From Seminavis robusta (lineage: Eukaryota > Bacillariophyta > Bacillariophyceae > Naviculales > Naviculaceae), in NCBI GenBank assembly GCA_903772945.1, contig CAICTM010001074.1:1-38120 (forward strand): DNA of 38,120 nucleotides. Reading direction: 5' to 3'. The first letter of the stretch is position 1. Every line of letters begins with the position of its first letter. Positions 1 through 10,693 of the stretch are shown piece by piece. The notes beneath the pieces were generated by a model. That model did not search any database and had not been told where the DNA came from. It worked only from the letters and a program-made list of their open reading frames with translations. The translations under genes were made by a program, and so were the position numbers.

Positions 1-38
1 ATGTACTATATGTATTCTAAGCTGCTTAGTGCTTCCCC

Positions 39-56
39 TTTTTTTTTTTTTTTTTT

Positions 57-112
<56 letters not shown>
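39..112. repeat. poly-T tract
   Basis: A run of T broken only by one G at position 57. It could be the reverse complement of a retroposed poly-A tail or simple low-complexity DNA. Open frames through it are only phenylalanine runs and are not genes. I see nothing else in 113-547 except the presumed 5' flank of the calpain gene. Confidence 0.95.
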
Positions 113-547
113 CTGGCCCACGTGCGCTTCCATCGTCTCCCATGCCAAATTGTGAAGCGTGGACGCTCACATCTCGCCGTGATCTTTCGCAGCAACCTCC
201 AAATCGATTTTACAGCGACCAAAACAAAAATAGTTAGGGAGACCTCACCACATGGACTTAAAGATGTTGACATGTCACTCCCGGATTTTGTTGTGGAAGC
301 AGGAAAGATACTTCACTTTTGAGCTATTATCGAGAATCTTTGGCTTGGATTCGATATGCAATTGAGCTTTGTGGCAGCTGCCTCCTGCGCCATTGGACGA
401 TGCCAAGGTCACTCCTGCCAGTGGACCGTGCTTTTACCCTCTTGAAGGCCCCATTATCAGCCTCCCTGTCAGCTAATTATAAGAATACCCATCCACCTTG
501 CTACCATACCGGTATCCAATACCTTCCGGTAGGTATATTCTGTCAAC

Positions 548-3500
548 ATGCCCCGCCGTGCTAGCTTCACGCACCTGAAGCGTCCGTATGAAGAAGGTCG
601 TTTGTTGGAAGAAGTGAACAAATTGGGAGGAGGCACTCTCTTTGCCGACAAGGAGTTTCCTCCCACCGTGGCGTCTCTGATTGACAGGCGCGAAGTTCCT
701 CCGTTTGTGGTGGACGTCCCCAAATTTACGCAACGAACTGCCTGGAAACGAGCGCATGATATTTGGAAGAACGATGATGACAAGGAAAACAAGAATAAGA
801 AGGGAGTGGTACTGTATACCATGGAGAATCTCAAGCCCACCGCCGTGAAACAAGGTGGATTGGAGAATTGCTACTTTCTGGCATCCCTGACCAGTTTGAG
901 TTTGTATCCTGAACGCGTTACGCGTTTGTTTCTACCCAGCAGCAATCCTGACTGTGGCATTTACGCCGTTCGCTTTTTCTGCAATGGCCGACCCAACGAA
1001 GTGGTCGTGGACGATTGGCTGCCCATTAAAAAGGGCGACGACCCCGTGTCCCAGGCAGCCGCCGCCAGTTTGGCCAGTATCCCCAAGAATGCCAAAGTCA
1101 CCATCCAATCCAAAACTAACAATGGCGATGGCACGGAAACCATTGTACGACAAATTGAACATCCCGATGGACGCATGCAATTGAAAAAGACCACCACCGA
1201 TATTGAACAACCCTCGGGGAAACTACAATTCAGCAAAACGTCCACCGATGAGTTGTGGGTACCCATGGTAGAAAAGGCATATGCAAAGGTCCAGGGCACC
1301 TACGCTCAATTGGAGGCCGGGTGTCATTTCGAGACACTCCGGGACTTGACGGGAGCTCCCGGATTCTATTACAAAAGCGTCGACGTCGATCGCCATGGTC
1401 TGCTCATGGAAGAATTCTACCGACAACGATTCCCCATGTCCTGTGGAATTGATTATACCTACAACATGCCCTGGAGTGATGAGCAGCTTGATTCGGTTGG
1501 ATTGTTGGCCGATCATGCCTACAGTATCTTGGCGGTCTGTACTGTGAATACCAAACAAGGCAAACCCCAACGACTCGTCAAGCTACGCAATCCGTGGGGC
1601 GATGCCAAAGAATGGACCGGTGATTGGGGCAACACATCCCCCCAATGGACTCCCGCCATTCGGGATCAAATTCGCAAACAGGGCATTCCCCTCGAAGCCG
1701 ATCCCAACGCAGAAGACGCATCTTTTGGATGGCCTGGGAAGACTTTGCTCGCTACTATAATTCCTGGGATGTCAATCAGTATCAGGACCACTATCACTTC
1801 AGTGCCGCCATGCTGCAAGACAAACCGGCCGTGGGATATCATTTGGTCACGGTGCATGTCCAACAATCCGGAGAATACACATTTGGTATTACCCAATGCA
1901 GCAATCGGATGCTACCACCATCGGCCAAGTACGAGTACTCGTCCGTTCGAGCCATTCTGGTCAAGGCACCAGAAAATCCGCCCAAGACGGCACGCCGTCC
2001 TTGGCAGGATGTCAATTTATCAAGGGTGTGGTAGGAGAACAACGAGATGAATACATTCAGTTGGATCAAGGAATCAATCCTGGAATGTACTATCTTTTTG
2101 TGCAGGTACGTATTGCAGTCTTTGGGTTAATATTGGTGGTATTTCATGTAGTTGTTTTTGTTGTGATGTCAGCCTCCTCATGATAATGGTTGTTGCCTTC
2201 TTCTGTTCGTGTTGTTAGGTCTGGTGGGATCCTTCCTCCAAGCATTTGCCCCATCCACGAGAGATTAGTGTCAATTGCTATGGGACGGCCCGGGTCAAGT
2301 TTGCACAAGATGTGGCCGCTGCACACGACAAAATTGAAGTGCTCACCGAAATCTTTGCCGCCAAAGCACGACGAGAAATGGCCGCCAGTCATCACTTTGG
2401 TGGGGCTGGAGAACAAATCATTTGTCGTAGTCGTGGACAACCTGATGCCCAAGGTATCCAAGAATACTACAATCGCAACACCTGCCCCGAAGGATACCAT
2501 TTCCGATTGTTTACCAATACCGAAACCAACAACGTTGTCTTGCAAGAAGACAAGAAATTCTCCTCGTTGCACGGAGCCGAACTCGTGCGTCCGCAAAAGA
2601 ATACTGCCAACTACAAGGTCACCGGCAAGGATGCCTACTCGATTCGTGTCGGACCGGGTGAAACCAAGGGTGTCTTCTTAATGGTCAAGAAGACCTTTGG
2701 TATGGCCGGTCCCATGGGCGCGGCGACCATGATTTTGGGCGATGGTCGGACCGAAAGGGAACAAGATTCCAAACAAAAGGATCTTACGTCTTCCTACAAC
2801 ATTCCAGACAGCACGGGTGTTCAGCAGACTGCTGCGCCGGTCGAGCAACTCACGACAATGCACGTGGGAGGAACCAAGGGTGGTGGCCGTCGTCGCTCCA
2901 GTGGCGGCTTCCAGGCACTTGTAGCCAGTCTGCGTGGTTCTACCAATGCTTCTTCTGTCAAGGCTACGCAGGGCAAAAAGAAAAAGAAACGTGGCAGCAT
3001 CTTTGGATTCTTGTTTGGTGGGAACAAAAAGATGCCAAAAGACAACGAGAGCGCCAAAGTTCCCGATTCGGCTCCAGCACCGGCAACGGCACCAGTGCAG
3101 CAAGCGCCAGTGCCAGCCCCTCCAATGCAAGAGCCAACCCCGCCGCCCGTACCTGCCCAAACTCCGGCTCCTGCAACCCCGCAACATCAAGATCAATCTA
3201 CAGCAGCGCCATCAGCTGCGAAGGCTCAACCTTCGACGGCCAACAATCAGGCATCAAGCATCCCTAATACAGGGGATAATCCAGGTTCCTCCAGAGAAAG
3301 GTTCGCGAGCCTGGTTCAGAAATTCAACGGGGAGGAAAATACTGAACCCCCGACCGCTTCTTCTGAGTCAACACCAAAGGTCGAGTTGCGGGAGCAAGCC
3401 GAAGATAACAAACCACAAACATACACACAATGCGGTTGGTGCAGGAACCAGCGGCAATGACACCGACGACAATGCATCGGTTGACAGAGAACCAAAAAAA

Positions 3501-3861
3501 CACTTTTTTTTTGGCTTGGCAAAATCCGCATGAGCCATCCCCCACTGCAGCTTCTACAGCCAAGCCAGAAATCTCACCCGGCAGCCGGGAGGAGCCCGCC
3601 ACCAGCAAGACAGAAACGTCTAAACCGTCAAAGGGTCTTTTTGCTTCACTGTTTGGTGGCGAAAAACGGCGAAAACGAGGCCGCAAGGCTACGCCCACCG
3701 AAGAAAAGATGCTGGAACCGTTCCCAGACTTACGACAGGCTAATGTTGTGGAAAACACCACGACGGTAGAGGAGAAAACTGTCACGGACGAGGTAACCGG
3801 TGCAGAAGAGTTGTGGCCACAACCACAACCACCACACTCCACTTGTCAAGTAGCAAGATAA
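548..3861 (+). CDS. Calpain-type cysteine protease, two frame breaks
   Basis: Papain-fold protease of the calpain family (C2), expected to be a cytosolic Ca2+-dependent endopeptidase. The catalytic Cys108 lies in QGGLENCYFLASL, His323 in LLADHAYSI and Asn348 in RNPWG, so the triad is complete. A beta-rich calpain domain III-like region follows (to about residue 560), then a further domain and a Pro/Ala-rich tail with Lys-rich FG motifs. The start ATG at 548 opens the frame well before the protease core. The frame slips by -1 at about 1722-1725 (FWMAWEDF continues in the next frame) and again by -1 at about 1970-1985 (GCQFIKGVVGEQRDEY). Introns are placed at 2106-2218 (phase 0) and, less surely, 3435-3550 (phase 1). 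With both breaks allowed for, the model is about 1,028 residues. Family assignment is very sure. Whether the gene is intact depends on whether the two missing bases are assembly errors. Confidence 0.9.
2106..2218 (+). other. Intron 1 of the calpain gene
   Basis: Donor GTACGT and acceptor TTGTTAG, 113 nt, phase 0. The intron joins MYYLFVQ to VWWDPSSKH, which gives a continuous calpain domain III-like sequence in the downstream frame. Translated, the insert is a T-rich hydrophobic stretch. Confidence 0.85.
3435..3550 (+). other. Possible intron 2 of the calpain gene
   Basis: Donor GTTGGT is weak; the acceptor CCCACTGCAG is good. The 116-nt phase-1 excision joins the frame ending at 3460 to the frame ending at 3861. 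The doubt is that a third frame inside this stretch encodes EPKKHFFFGLAK. That resembles the Lys-rich FG motifs on either side, so the stretch could instead be coding with frame errors around its T and A runs. Confidence 0.5.
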
Positions 3862-4244
3862 TGGTCTGTGCACAAAAGCTCCATTTCTTCCCTCCCTCCC
3901 GCCTCCGTCCTCATTCGCTTTCCTCAGTAGAACCGTGCCGGCTGAATCTTTGTCGTGTTGTGGATGAAATTGATGGCTGGGAGTCCTTGAAGGGCTTCCA
4001 CGTCATCTGTCTCATAGTATGCATACAAATAAATGGCTGCATATCAATATCCCACACCGTTCTGTGGCCTAAACTTTACTAGCAATAGTAAGAATCTCCT
4101 ACTAGCTAGTAGCTATGTTTTGATTGAGCAGCAATCTTCCGTCAGCTACTCTTGCGGCCACGAACAAAAGCAGATAGTATCATGAATCATACAATCGATA
4201 AGGATGCAAACCATTCCAGCACCAGCTTGGGTCCAACATAATGT
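3862..4244. other. Convergent 3' intergenic region
   Basis: The calpain gene (+) and NSE4 (-) end towards each other here. A possible polyadenylation signal AATAAA lies at 4028-4033 on the + strand. A CTAGCTAG-like run lies near 4100-4115. No gene seen. Confidence 0.5.
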
Positions 4245-5595
4245 TCAGCGAGCTGCCACGTCCTCTTGTCCTCCATCCTTTTGCTCTTCTTGATTTTGTC
4301 CTTTGGGAACAGTTGAAACTTTCTCATTGCATTCTTTTTCTGAGGGCACACTACCTGCAGCTGTTGCTGAGTAATCACGGTTCGGAAGGCCACCTTCTTT
4401 CAAGTTGTAGGCATCCACTAACTTGCGCCAATCTCGCATGGTCAGAGGCATGACAAGCTGCCGTGCGGAATGGACGACACCGCTATCGGATTTCTGCTTC
4501 TCGTCCTTTTGTTGTCCAATATACCAAATGTAACTGTTCCCGTCCACCTCGTCTTTCCGCACACCGGCAAGGCCCTTGGAGATCAAGTGGCTAAAGTTCA
4601 AAAAGTTCTCCACCGTCTGAGTAAAGGAATTTGGATTTACGAGGAACGGAATCATATCAATCTCTCCAGTCTCAGCTGTCGCGCACTGCTCCTTGAGTGA
4701 CTTTTTGACTGCCTTGATGGGAGCTGCAGGATCCAAAATGGCGGAGCAATCTTTCCCATCCGATGGAACCAAAACTTGCTCCTCCAATGGTTCCTCCTCC
4801 TTGACGACGTGTCGTCGTTTGTAGGGTCGACGTTGCTTAGCCATCGTCTGGCTTTGCAGAGGTCCAAGCAGAAACGACACTCGGGACGGGACAGCCCGGA
4901 AGCATGCACCCGCTTCGTGTCCCAAGTGCGTCCAATCAAAACGCCTCTTCTCATCATCCGCTGCTGTCTTTTTAGTTAGCTTTTCCTTCAGTTTCGCAGC
5001 CAGCGTGAGAGGATTGTAGGCAGCCTTTAGAAAGAGAAGGAGGATGGTGAGGCTTTGCAAGTGAGGCAGGACATTGGCAATCTCTTGAGGGTGCCAGTCG
5101 ACATTTATTGCTTACCCGTTGACCTATGGACACATTATTGTTGAGCTGAATGGCACGGACGTTTAGAATGTCAGCATCCAACACGAATTCCCTTGGGTGC
5201 TGCACTCGCTTGAATAGATCGTTGTGTTTCTTTCTGTCTGCTTCCATGTGCGCTTCATTCTCAGTCGCGGAACAACCCCAACCGATCTTCAAGTCATGCA
5301 GGATGGTTCGTTGCTCTTTACGCAGTTGCCTCCGTGCCTGTTCTGTTGCATGCTCGTCAATGATGCAATATTGACCACCCTGTTTGGCTCCATCCTTGGA
5401 CTTCTTTTTCTTCTTCTTGCTTCCTTCTCTTGGACGATCCGTCGTCTTCCGCTTCAGCGAACTGCCCGATTCATCTCGGCTACCTTGTTCATTCACGGTC
5501 TCGGTCGTTTTCATGTCTACTATTGGTTGAGTACCGTCTGTTGGTGCCATTGCCATACTTGTATCTTCGAGATCATCGTTACCGGTCTCTGCCAT
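4245..5595 (-). CDS. NSE4: NSE4, SMC5/6 complex kleisin
   Basis: Kleisin subunit that bridges the SMC5 and SMC6 heads with NSE1 and NSE3 in the nuclear SMC5/6 complex, which acts in DNA repair and replication-stress response. The spliced product is 419 residues. The N-terminal part has an acidic, Lys-rich leader, then the Nse4 head region (RRQLRKEQRTILHDLK, LFKRVQHPREFVLDADIL). The C-terminal winged-helix domain carries the family signature NPNSFTQTVENFLNFSHLI near residue 290 and MTMRDWRKLVDAYNL near residue 355. Start is ATG at 5595. One phase-0 intron (5025-5115) joins residue 160 to AAYNPLTLAAKLKEK. The length is normal for the family and no break is seen. It is convergent with the calpain gene and divergent from the coiled-coil gene. 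Confidence 0.9.
5025..5115 (-). other. NSE4: Intron of NSE4
   Basis: Donor GTAAGC and acceptor TTTCTAAAG, 91 nt, phase 0 on both sides. Removing it joins the N-terminal and C-terminal halves of NSE4 without changing the domain order. Confidence 0.85.
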
Positions 5596-6082
5596 GGTTG
5601 TTCAATGACAGCGATTTGACAAGTATCGATGCTGTAGTGCTGAAGCAGCGAGATGCAGTTCCGCGTTCTGGGGCTGCCTCTTCCACGCTCCACGCTTACC
5701 TCAAGTCCCGAATGAATGTCAATCCAGTCCCTCGGAGCGCGCGACGGTTCAGCAACCCAATCTGGGGCGCCACATTTTCGTTGTTTTTGCCGTTTGGACA
5801 TCCATTTCCGAAGAACACTTTCAGCACCGCAACACGAAAAAACCAGACAAACAACCAAGGACCATCGAACCATCGAACCATCGAACCATCGAACCAAGGA
5901 CCAACAACCACAATCGTATCGTCGTAGGAGAGGACAACACCAACAACCCAAGAAAGGAAGCTAGCAAGGCGACAGTTCGATCATTGGAAGAAGAAGGACA
6001 AGTCGACACCAAGCAACCCACAAAACCAAGGAACGACAAAAGCACCGGCGCAACTCTTGAAGAAACAAGAATTTTCCACGCG
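5596..6082. promoter_or_regulatory. Divergent promoter region between NSE4 and the coiled-coil gene
   Basis: About 490 nt separate the two start codons, so both genes are probably driven from here. The stretch holds four perfect copies of CCATCGAA at 5862-5893. I see no TATA box or other certain element. Confidence 0.45.
5862..5893. repeat. CCATCGAA tandem repeat, 4 copies
   Basis: Four perfect head-to-tail 8-nt units inside the divergent intergenic region, flanked by related AACCAAGGACC text. Confidence 0.9.
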
Positions 6083-7039
6083 ATGGTGTACTATCCAAGA
6101 GAAAGATTGATGGTAAGACTCTTGCTCCAGGTCTTCCGGGTCTTGTCCTTCAAACTTGTTGATGTTCCATGTCTCATGTCTCACCATTGCTATCTTTTGC
6201 CTGGTTTCTCTTCCTCGCAAGTCTTTTTGACTGAAAAGGAGAAGGAGTACGCGCAGCCAGTGCTCGATTTCCAGCGAGACGCAAAACGGGCCCGTACCAA
6301 CCCAACCCAAGACCAAAGATTGACTGAAGTGCAGGTTCTTCAAGCACAGCGTCAACGATGGAATACGGCCGTGGCTTCTGCTCTCGCAGTGATGACAATT
6401 TTTGATGATACAGAAAAACGCCTTGTTGAAGCCATCGTTCTGATGCTTCTACAGCGTTCAATGGAAGACCGAAAGGGCGCATCCAAGTTGTTGCAAGGTC
6501 GGATCGTCGAAAAGGAGGCCAACCGACAAGACCGTATCACCAAAGCCAACACCATCAAGACAGCTGTGTTGGCAGCCATCGATGCAGAAATTGCCGCCAA
6601 TCAAAAGAGTGTCAACGACACACAAACTCTCATTGACAATGCTGGTGACGCTTTGGTTGTGGGTGTGGTGTGGGACACGAAGCGGTCCTTGGAGCGTCGT
6701 GCTACCGAGCTTGTTGCGGAGAGAGCAGAAAGTACCCGGAAATGTGATGCAGCAATCGCAACAGCACAAATCGAAGCCAACCGGGTCGCTGCTACCATCA
6801 CCAACTTGCGAAAGGAAAAGAGGACTGTGGATGCGGATGTCAAAGCCATCAAGAACAACCTCACAATCCTCAGCGAACTTGATGTGGCGCATGATAAGGC
6901 TGAGAAGTATATTACGGTGGTCTTGACTTTCAATCGCTCCGCAAACCGGGCAATGGATTCACTGGAGGAGCTAGAGGACGCCTTGAAACAGGATTTAGAT
7001 TGTTGGAACGGTATGTGGAGTGGAAGACAATGTGACTAG
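6083..7039 (+). CDS. Coiled-coil protein of unknown function
   Basis: No family recognised. The first in-frame ATG is at 6083; the open frame further upstream has no ATG. A phase-0 intron at 6113-6238 is likely: it has donor GTAAGA, and its translation is a hydrophobic, T-rich insert. The spliced product is about 276 residues. It is rich in Ala, Glu, Lys and Arg with long heptad-like helices (residues about 40-260) and a basic KRAR patch near its start. The last codons before the stop at 7037 overlap a GTATGT sequence at 7011, so a further small 3' exon cannot be excluded. Codon use and context look like a real gene. It could be a structural or nuclear coiled-coil protein, but nothing decides this. 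Confidence 0.6.
   Translation: MVYYPRERLMVRLLLQVFRVLSFKLVDVPCLMSHHCYLLPGFSSSQVFLTEKEKEYAQPVLDFQRDAKRARTNPTQDQRLTEVQVLQAQRQRWNTAVASALAVMTIFDDTEKRLVEAIVLMLLQRSMEDRKGASKLLQGRIVEKEANRQDRITKANTIKTAVLAAIDAEIAANQKSVNDTQTLIDNAGDALVVGVVWDTKRSLERRATELVAERAESTRKCDAAIATAQIEANRVAATITNLRKEKRTVDADVKAIKNNLTILSELDVAHDKAEKYITVVLTFNRSANRAMDSLEELEDALKQDLDCWNGMWSGRQCD
6113..6238 (+). other. Probable intron of the coiled-coil gene
   Basis: GTAAGA donor and GACTGAAAAG acceptor, 126 nt, phase 0, a multiple of three, so the frame stays open either way. The acceptor lacks a clean pyrimidine tract; another AG at 6220-6221 would break the frame. Confidence 0.6.
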
Positions 7040-7991
7040 AATCAAGTGGTGACAGGGATGCAAATCAAGCCATCTGTCAAGTCAATCCCACAATCCATTG
7101 AATCGGCCCTCTCCATCCCCTGGCTCTATCTGTTTACTCTTTGTCCTCCCCTGCCTGCCATCTCCATGGCCTGCTCATTGGGTTTCCTTCCCTTCCCCTG
7201 GACATTTGCTAGCAACTGACCAGACACGGTTCACCCTTCTTCACTCATCCATGTAGTCCCTTCTAACGCATCGTAGCCATTCCCTTACATACAATCCACT
7301 GAATCAGAGAAGAAACGTCTAGAAGAAGGAAATTCATGAATGGAAACCTTAGCTTGTAGGTGGGAAAGCTCATTCCTGAGCTCATAATCTCAAAAAAACT
7401 AAGCACCTTTTAGTGAACAGCCAATGAACTAGCTATTCCAATACAAGTTTGTGGCTGTTTCATTCGATTCGATTCATGAGTCCAACATTTCATTGAGATT
7501 ACTAAGTACCAGTACCTCAAAAACTATACTTCGGGTTCAAGTCTACAAGCTTATCGAGCCTATCGAGGCAGAGGATCATTGTGAGGCGCCTCCGTTAGAG
7601 GCAACAGTATGCTCCTCGTGAGCCTTTTTTCAAGCCAATGCCAAGGAAGCGTGCGTGACTGATCGCCAACGAGCAAGCAGCAAGAAGGACCCGTCGGCTG
7701 CAACGAGTTACTAGTATGATACCTTTGTTTTACCGCTGAACGAACTGCGGGAGTGACTTGAACTTTAGGAAAGAGTACAAAGCCTCATAGCTAACGTAGC
7801 CGACGAGTATAGTAGTATGACTTAGTGTTGGCTCCAGCACAATTAATTTGCGAGGGATCCGTGAGCAGAGCGCCGATTGTGTTCAGCTTATTTGCATGTT
7901 CCCGGCTGTCTTGAAGATGCCTCGCGACGAAAGCTTGGAGAGTTGGGTGTGGCCTTGCCAGAACGAAGGTCCTCTTGACTCGACTCCTTGT
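7040..7991. other. Intergenic region, no gene seen
   Basis: About 950 nt between the convergent 3' ends of the coiled-coil gene and gene A. It contains T/C-rich text just after the upstream stop and no coherent open frame. I see no RNA gene here. Confidence 0.5.
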
Positions 7992-10209
7992 CTATTTCGC
8001 CCCCCTCTTCAATAAACTGTCATATCTCTTCATAAAAATATCCATTCTAGCTTTCGCCGTCCCGGGACTTGGGGGGGCAACCTGCTCAGCCACCTGGTCA
8101 CCCGCCGGTTCGGCTTGAGGGGTGCCAGAACTTGGCTCTCCTACACCCTCTGGAGCAGCGGTGGCATCGGTTGCTTGGCCTTCTTCATTTGAAGCAGCTT
8201 CCTGTGAGCTGCTAGTAGGTTCACCAGCTGTGGCTTCGCTGGTCGCATTTTCAACATTGTTGGTAGCTGCATCGCCACCGCCTTCTCCTTCAACCATGGT
8301 TTCATCCGTGACTGCATCTTCACAATCTGCTTCCTGGTCTGCAGTTCCACTTTCTTCGGCACCAGTGTTGCTTTCCGAGTTGTTGTTGGTTGGTTTCTTC
8401 AAGTTGGCAGCAGCCTGGCGTGCTGCTTTGTTGTTTGCCTTGTCACTGGCAACAGAATCATCAACGTTGTTTGGTAAAATGCTTGTCTTCGAGTGGGTTT
8501 TCATCGCCTGGTGTGTTGTTTGCATGGCAGCAAAGCCTCCGTCAGGTCTTTTGCGTTTTTGCAGATTGTCACAATTTGGCTTGATCAAGTTGGCTGCAGC
8601 CTTGCATGTTGCATTGTCATTTGCCTTGTCACTGGCAACAGAATCATCAATTTCGTTTGGTATCACACTTGTCTCCAAGTGGGTTTTGGCCCCTGTCTCC
8701 GATCCTTGACTGCTGCTTGCCTGTTCCTTCGATGCGGCCTTCTTCTGATTGCCTGGGCCCTTTGCAGCCAACTGTTGAGCTGACTCTTGTACCATTGGCA
8801 TATTATTACCAGCATGAGTTGCAGCAGCTGTGGTAACAGGGCGATCGCTGTTCGTTTGTTGTTCAACGCTTGTTTGTGCCTGGGTCGTCCTGTGAGCAAG
8901 TTGGTTCTGAAGCTCCTCGACTTTGGTTTGAGATCTGGCCAGCTGGTCGCGAAAGGAGTCCCGCTCCTTCCGAAGCTGCTCGACTTTTGTTGCGTGCTCC
9001 TCTTGCATTGATGCCATTTGTTTCCGAGCATCGTCAAGCTCCATCTGGATACTTTCACGATCGGCCTGAGACTCGGCGTTGGAGTCTCGTTCCTTCTCCG
9101 GTTCCTTTTCGTGAAAGCTGTCGCTCTCCTCCATGAAGTTGTGATCGCTGTCACCCTCATCCATCAAGGGACCGTCCACTTCTTCCATATCTTCGGTGGA
9201 ATCAGAGGTGGGACTTCCTGATTGTTCTCCTGAGCTGGTGGTGGTGACAGCACAGGACTCTACTGCAGTATCTTTGGTGGGGCTATCCGTGGCATTTTCC
9301 TTCGAAGCTGGAGCATCGCTCGCATGCGAGTTGCCTTTGCCTTTCGTGCTTTTGGGCTCCGAGACGGACTTCGATGGCTCCTTCTGGCTCTCTGTTGGAA
9401 TTTCCGTGTCGCTGCCCTTGGACTGGGGGGTGTCATTGTCCGTGGACTGGAGGGTGTCGTCAAACGATGGAGCGCTCGCATGGGAGTTGGCTTCTGTGCT
9501 GGGCTCGGCAGTGGGCTTTGATGGCTCCTTTTGGCTCTTTGTTGCGCTTTTCTTGGCTTTGGTCGTGGGCTGGCGGCTGGTGGTGTTCTTGGCGCTGCCA
9601 GTGGTACCGGTTGGGGGTTGGGCCGTATCAACTTGGGGAGGTTTTTCTATGCGTCGCGCGGAACGTCTAGGAGCACCTTTTTCAGTCTGGGCAGGTTGTT
9701 GTTTGGTAGGTTTCTCCAAGGATGCAGCTGCTTCTTTCAGCTCGTCCAAATCCTCACCAAGTTCCTCTGCCTTTTCCAAGATATTCTCGACGAGTTTTGC
9801 CGGTTGGTTGCTTATTCCCGTGCGCTTGGCCGTTTCGGCTGCTTTAATCAAGGATGGTTGTTCTAGTCGAATGATAGCTAAGACCAAGGCATAAACGATA
9901 TCATGTGGAAGTGGTGAACGTGCCGTTCTGACGATCAAGCTGCAGAAATTCGCTCAGAATATTGAGAATAAGAACGAGTCTGGGATAGTCGATGCTGTGC
10001 GTTTTCCATAAATATTCTTCTCCAAACTCCTCCATTACCTTTTTCCACACATTATCGTAGATAGGATTTACTCCCTGAGAGTTAAGGACTTTTCGTTCCG
10101 CTTTGTCTGGCAGATCGAACCCTCTGCAGATGATGGTGAGACGATGATAGAACTTCAATTTCAGTTGTTCCACCGTAGGCTGTTCCTCGTCATTGTTGTT
10201 GTCCGCCAT
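7992..10209 (-). CDS. Gene A: low-complexity coiled-coil protein
   Basis: No family recognised. The ATG at 10209 begins a frame (MADNNNDEEQPTVEQ) containing a compact helical domain to about residue 100. The frame then changes near 9940, and the rest continues in another frame for about 640 residues; the net change is one extra or two missing bases. I found no splice pair that fits well. The long part is rich in Ser, Thr, Glu, Lys and Ala. It has a charged coiled coil (about 295-355 of that part), two copies of a DDSVASDKAN-containing repeat, and a conserved-looking end, MDIFMKRYDSLLKRG. The acidic and basic low-complexity composition suggests a nuclear or scaffold protein, which is inference only. 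Gene B near 16 kb shares the upstream sequence and the N-terminal pattern. Confidence 0.6.
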
Positions 10210-10400
10210 GGTCACGTGATGAGGTAGAATGAATGAAAGAAAGCGACGAAGAAGACTAAAAGGAAGGTTTGGATATACAAGTAGCTGAGAGCTGGGGCAA
10301 TGACGATGGTGAAGAGAGCTGGGCAATGACAACGCGACGGCTGTGGCTGTCACGACGAATTTGTTATTTTGTGAGCGGTGCATGGCGAAGGATGCAGAGC
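10210..10400 (-). promoter_or_regulatory. Upstream region of gene A, shared with gene B
   Basis: Reading away from the start codon, short blocks occur here in the same order as at 16028-16240: GATGAGGT, GAAAGAAA, GACGAAGAAGA, TACAAGTAGC, GCTGGGCAATGACAA, GCTGTGGCTGTCA and TTTGTGAG. This is probably shared promoter and 5' UTR sequence from a gene duplication. Confidence 0.65.
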
Positions 10401-10482
10401 TCTCCCAAAGGCTTTGAACTCGGGATTCAGCATTCGTGTATGCCTTCTTTTGTGGGCGGTGGCGAAGGACCAAGATCTCTTA

Positions 10483-10514
10483 CCTAGCTAGCTACTAGCT
10501 AGCTAGCTAGCTAC
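10483..10514. repeat. CTAGCTAG run
   Basis: An almost continuous AGCTAGCT array. Similar shorter runs occur near 4100, 12055, 13402, 14573, 35884 and 37960, all outside coding exons. Confidence 0.85.
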
Positions 10515-10693
10515 TGGTACAGTAGAAAAGGAAGCGAAGCTCGGAGTTCTCAAGTCTCACGGATCTTTCCTCAAATATAAGCCAGCAGCGCCATTAATGT
10601 CATGCTGTCATGGTCACACGTGTGGATCTCTGCTTCTTTACTTACTTTTTGTAGCTTTTTTGTCAATTATTTCGATTTAGTGCAAATGGATCA

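Noticed and set aside
1..322. Phe-rich frames at the left edge
   Set aside because: They are translations of the poly-T tract.
3324..3842. 172-codon - strand frame
   Set aside because: Antisense to the calpain tail, with no recognisable motif.
5716..5964. 82-codon + strand frame through the CCATCGAA repeat
   Set aside because: The IEPSNHRT-like text is the translation of the 8-nt repeat in the divergent promoter.
8122..9894. Long + strand frames of 195 and 232 codons
   Set aside because: Antisense to gene A; hydrophobic composition is what the complement of Ser/Glu/Lys-rich codons gives, and there is no domain.
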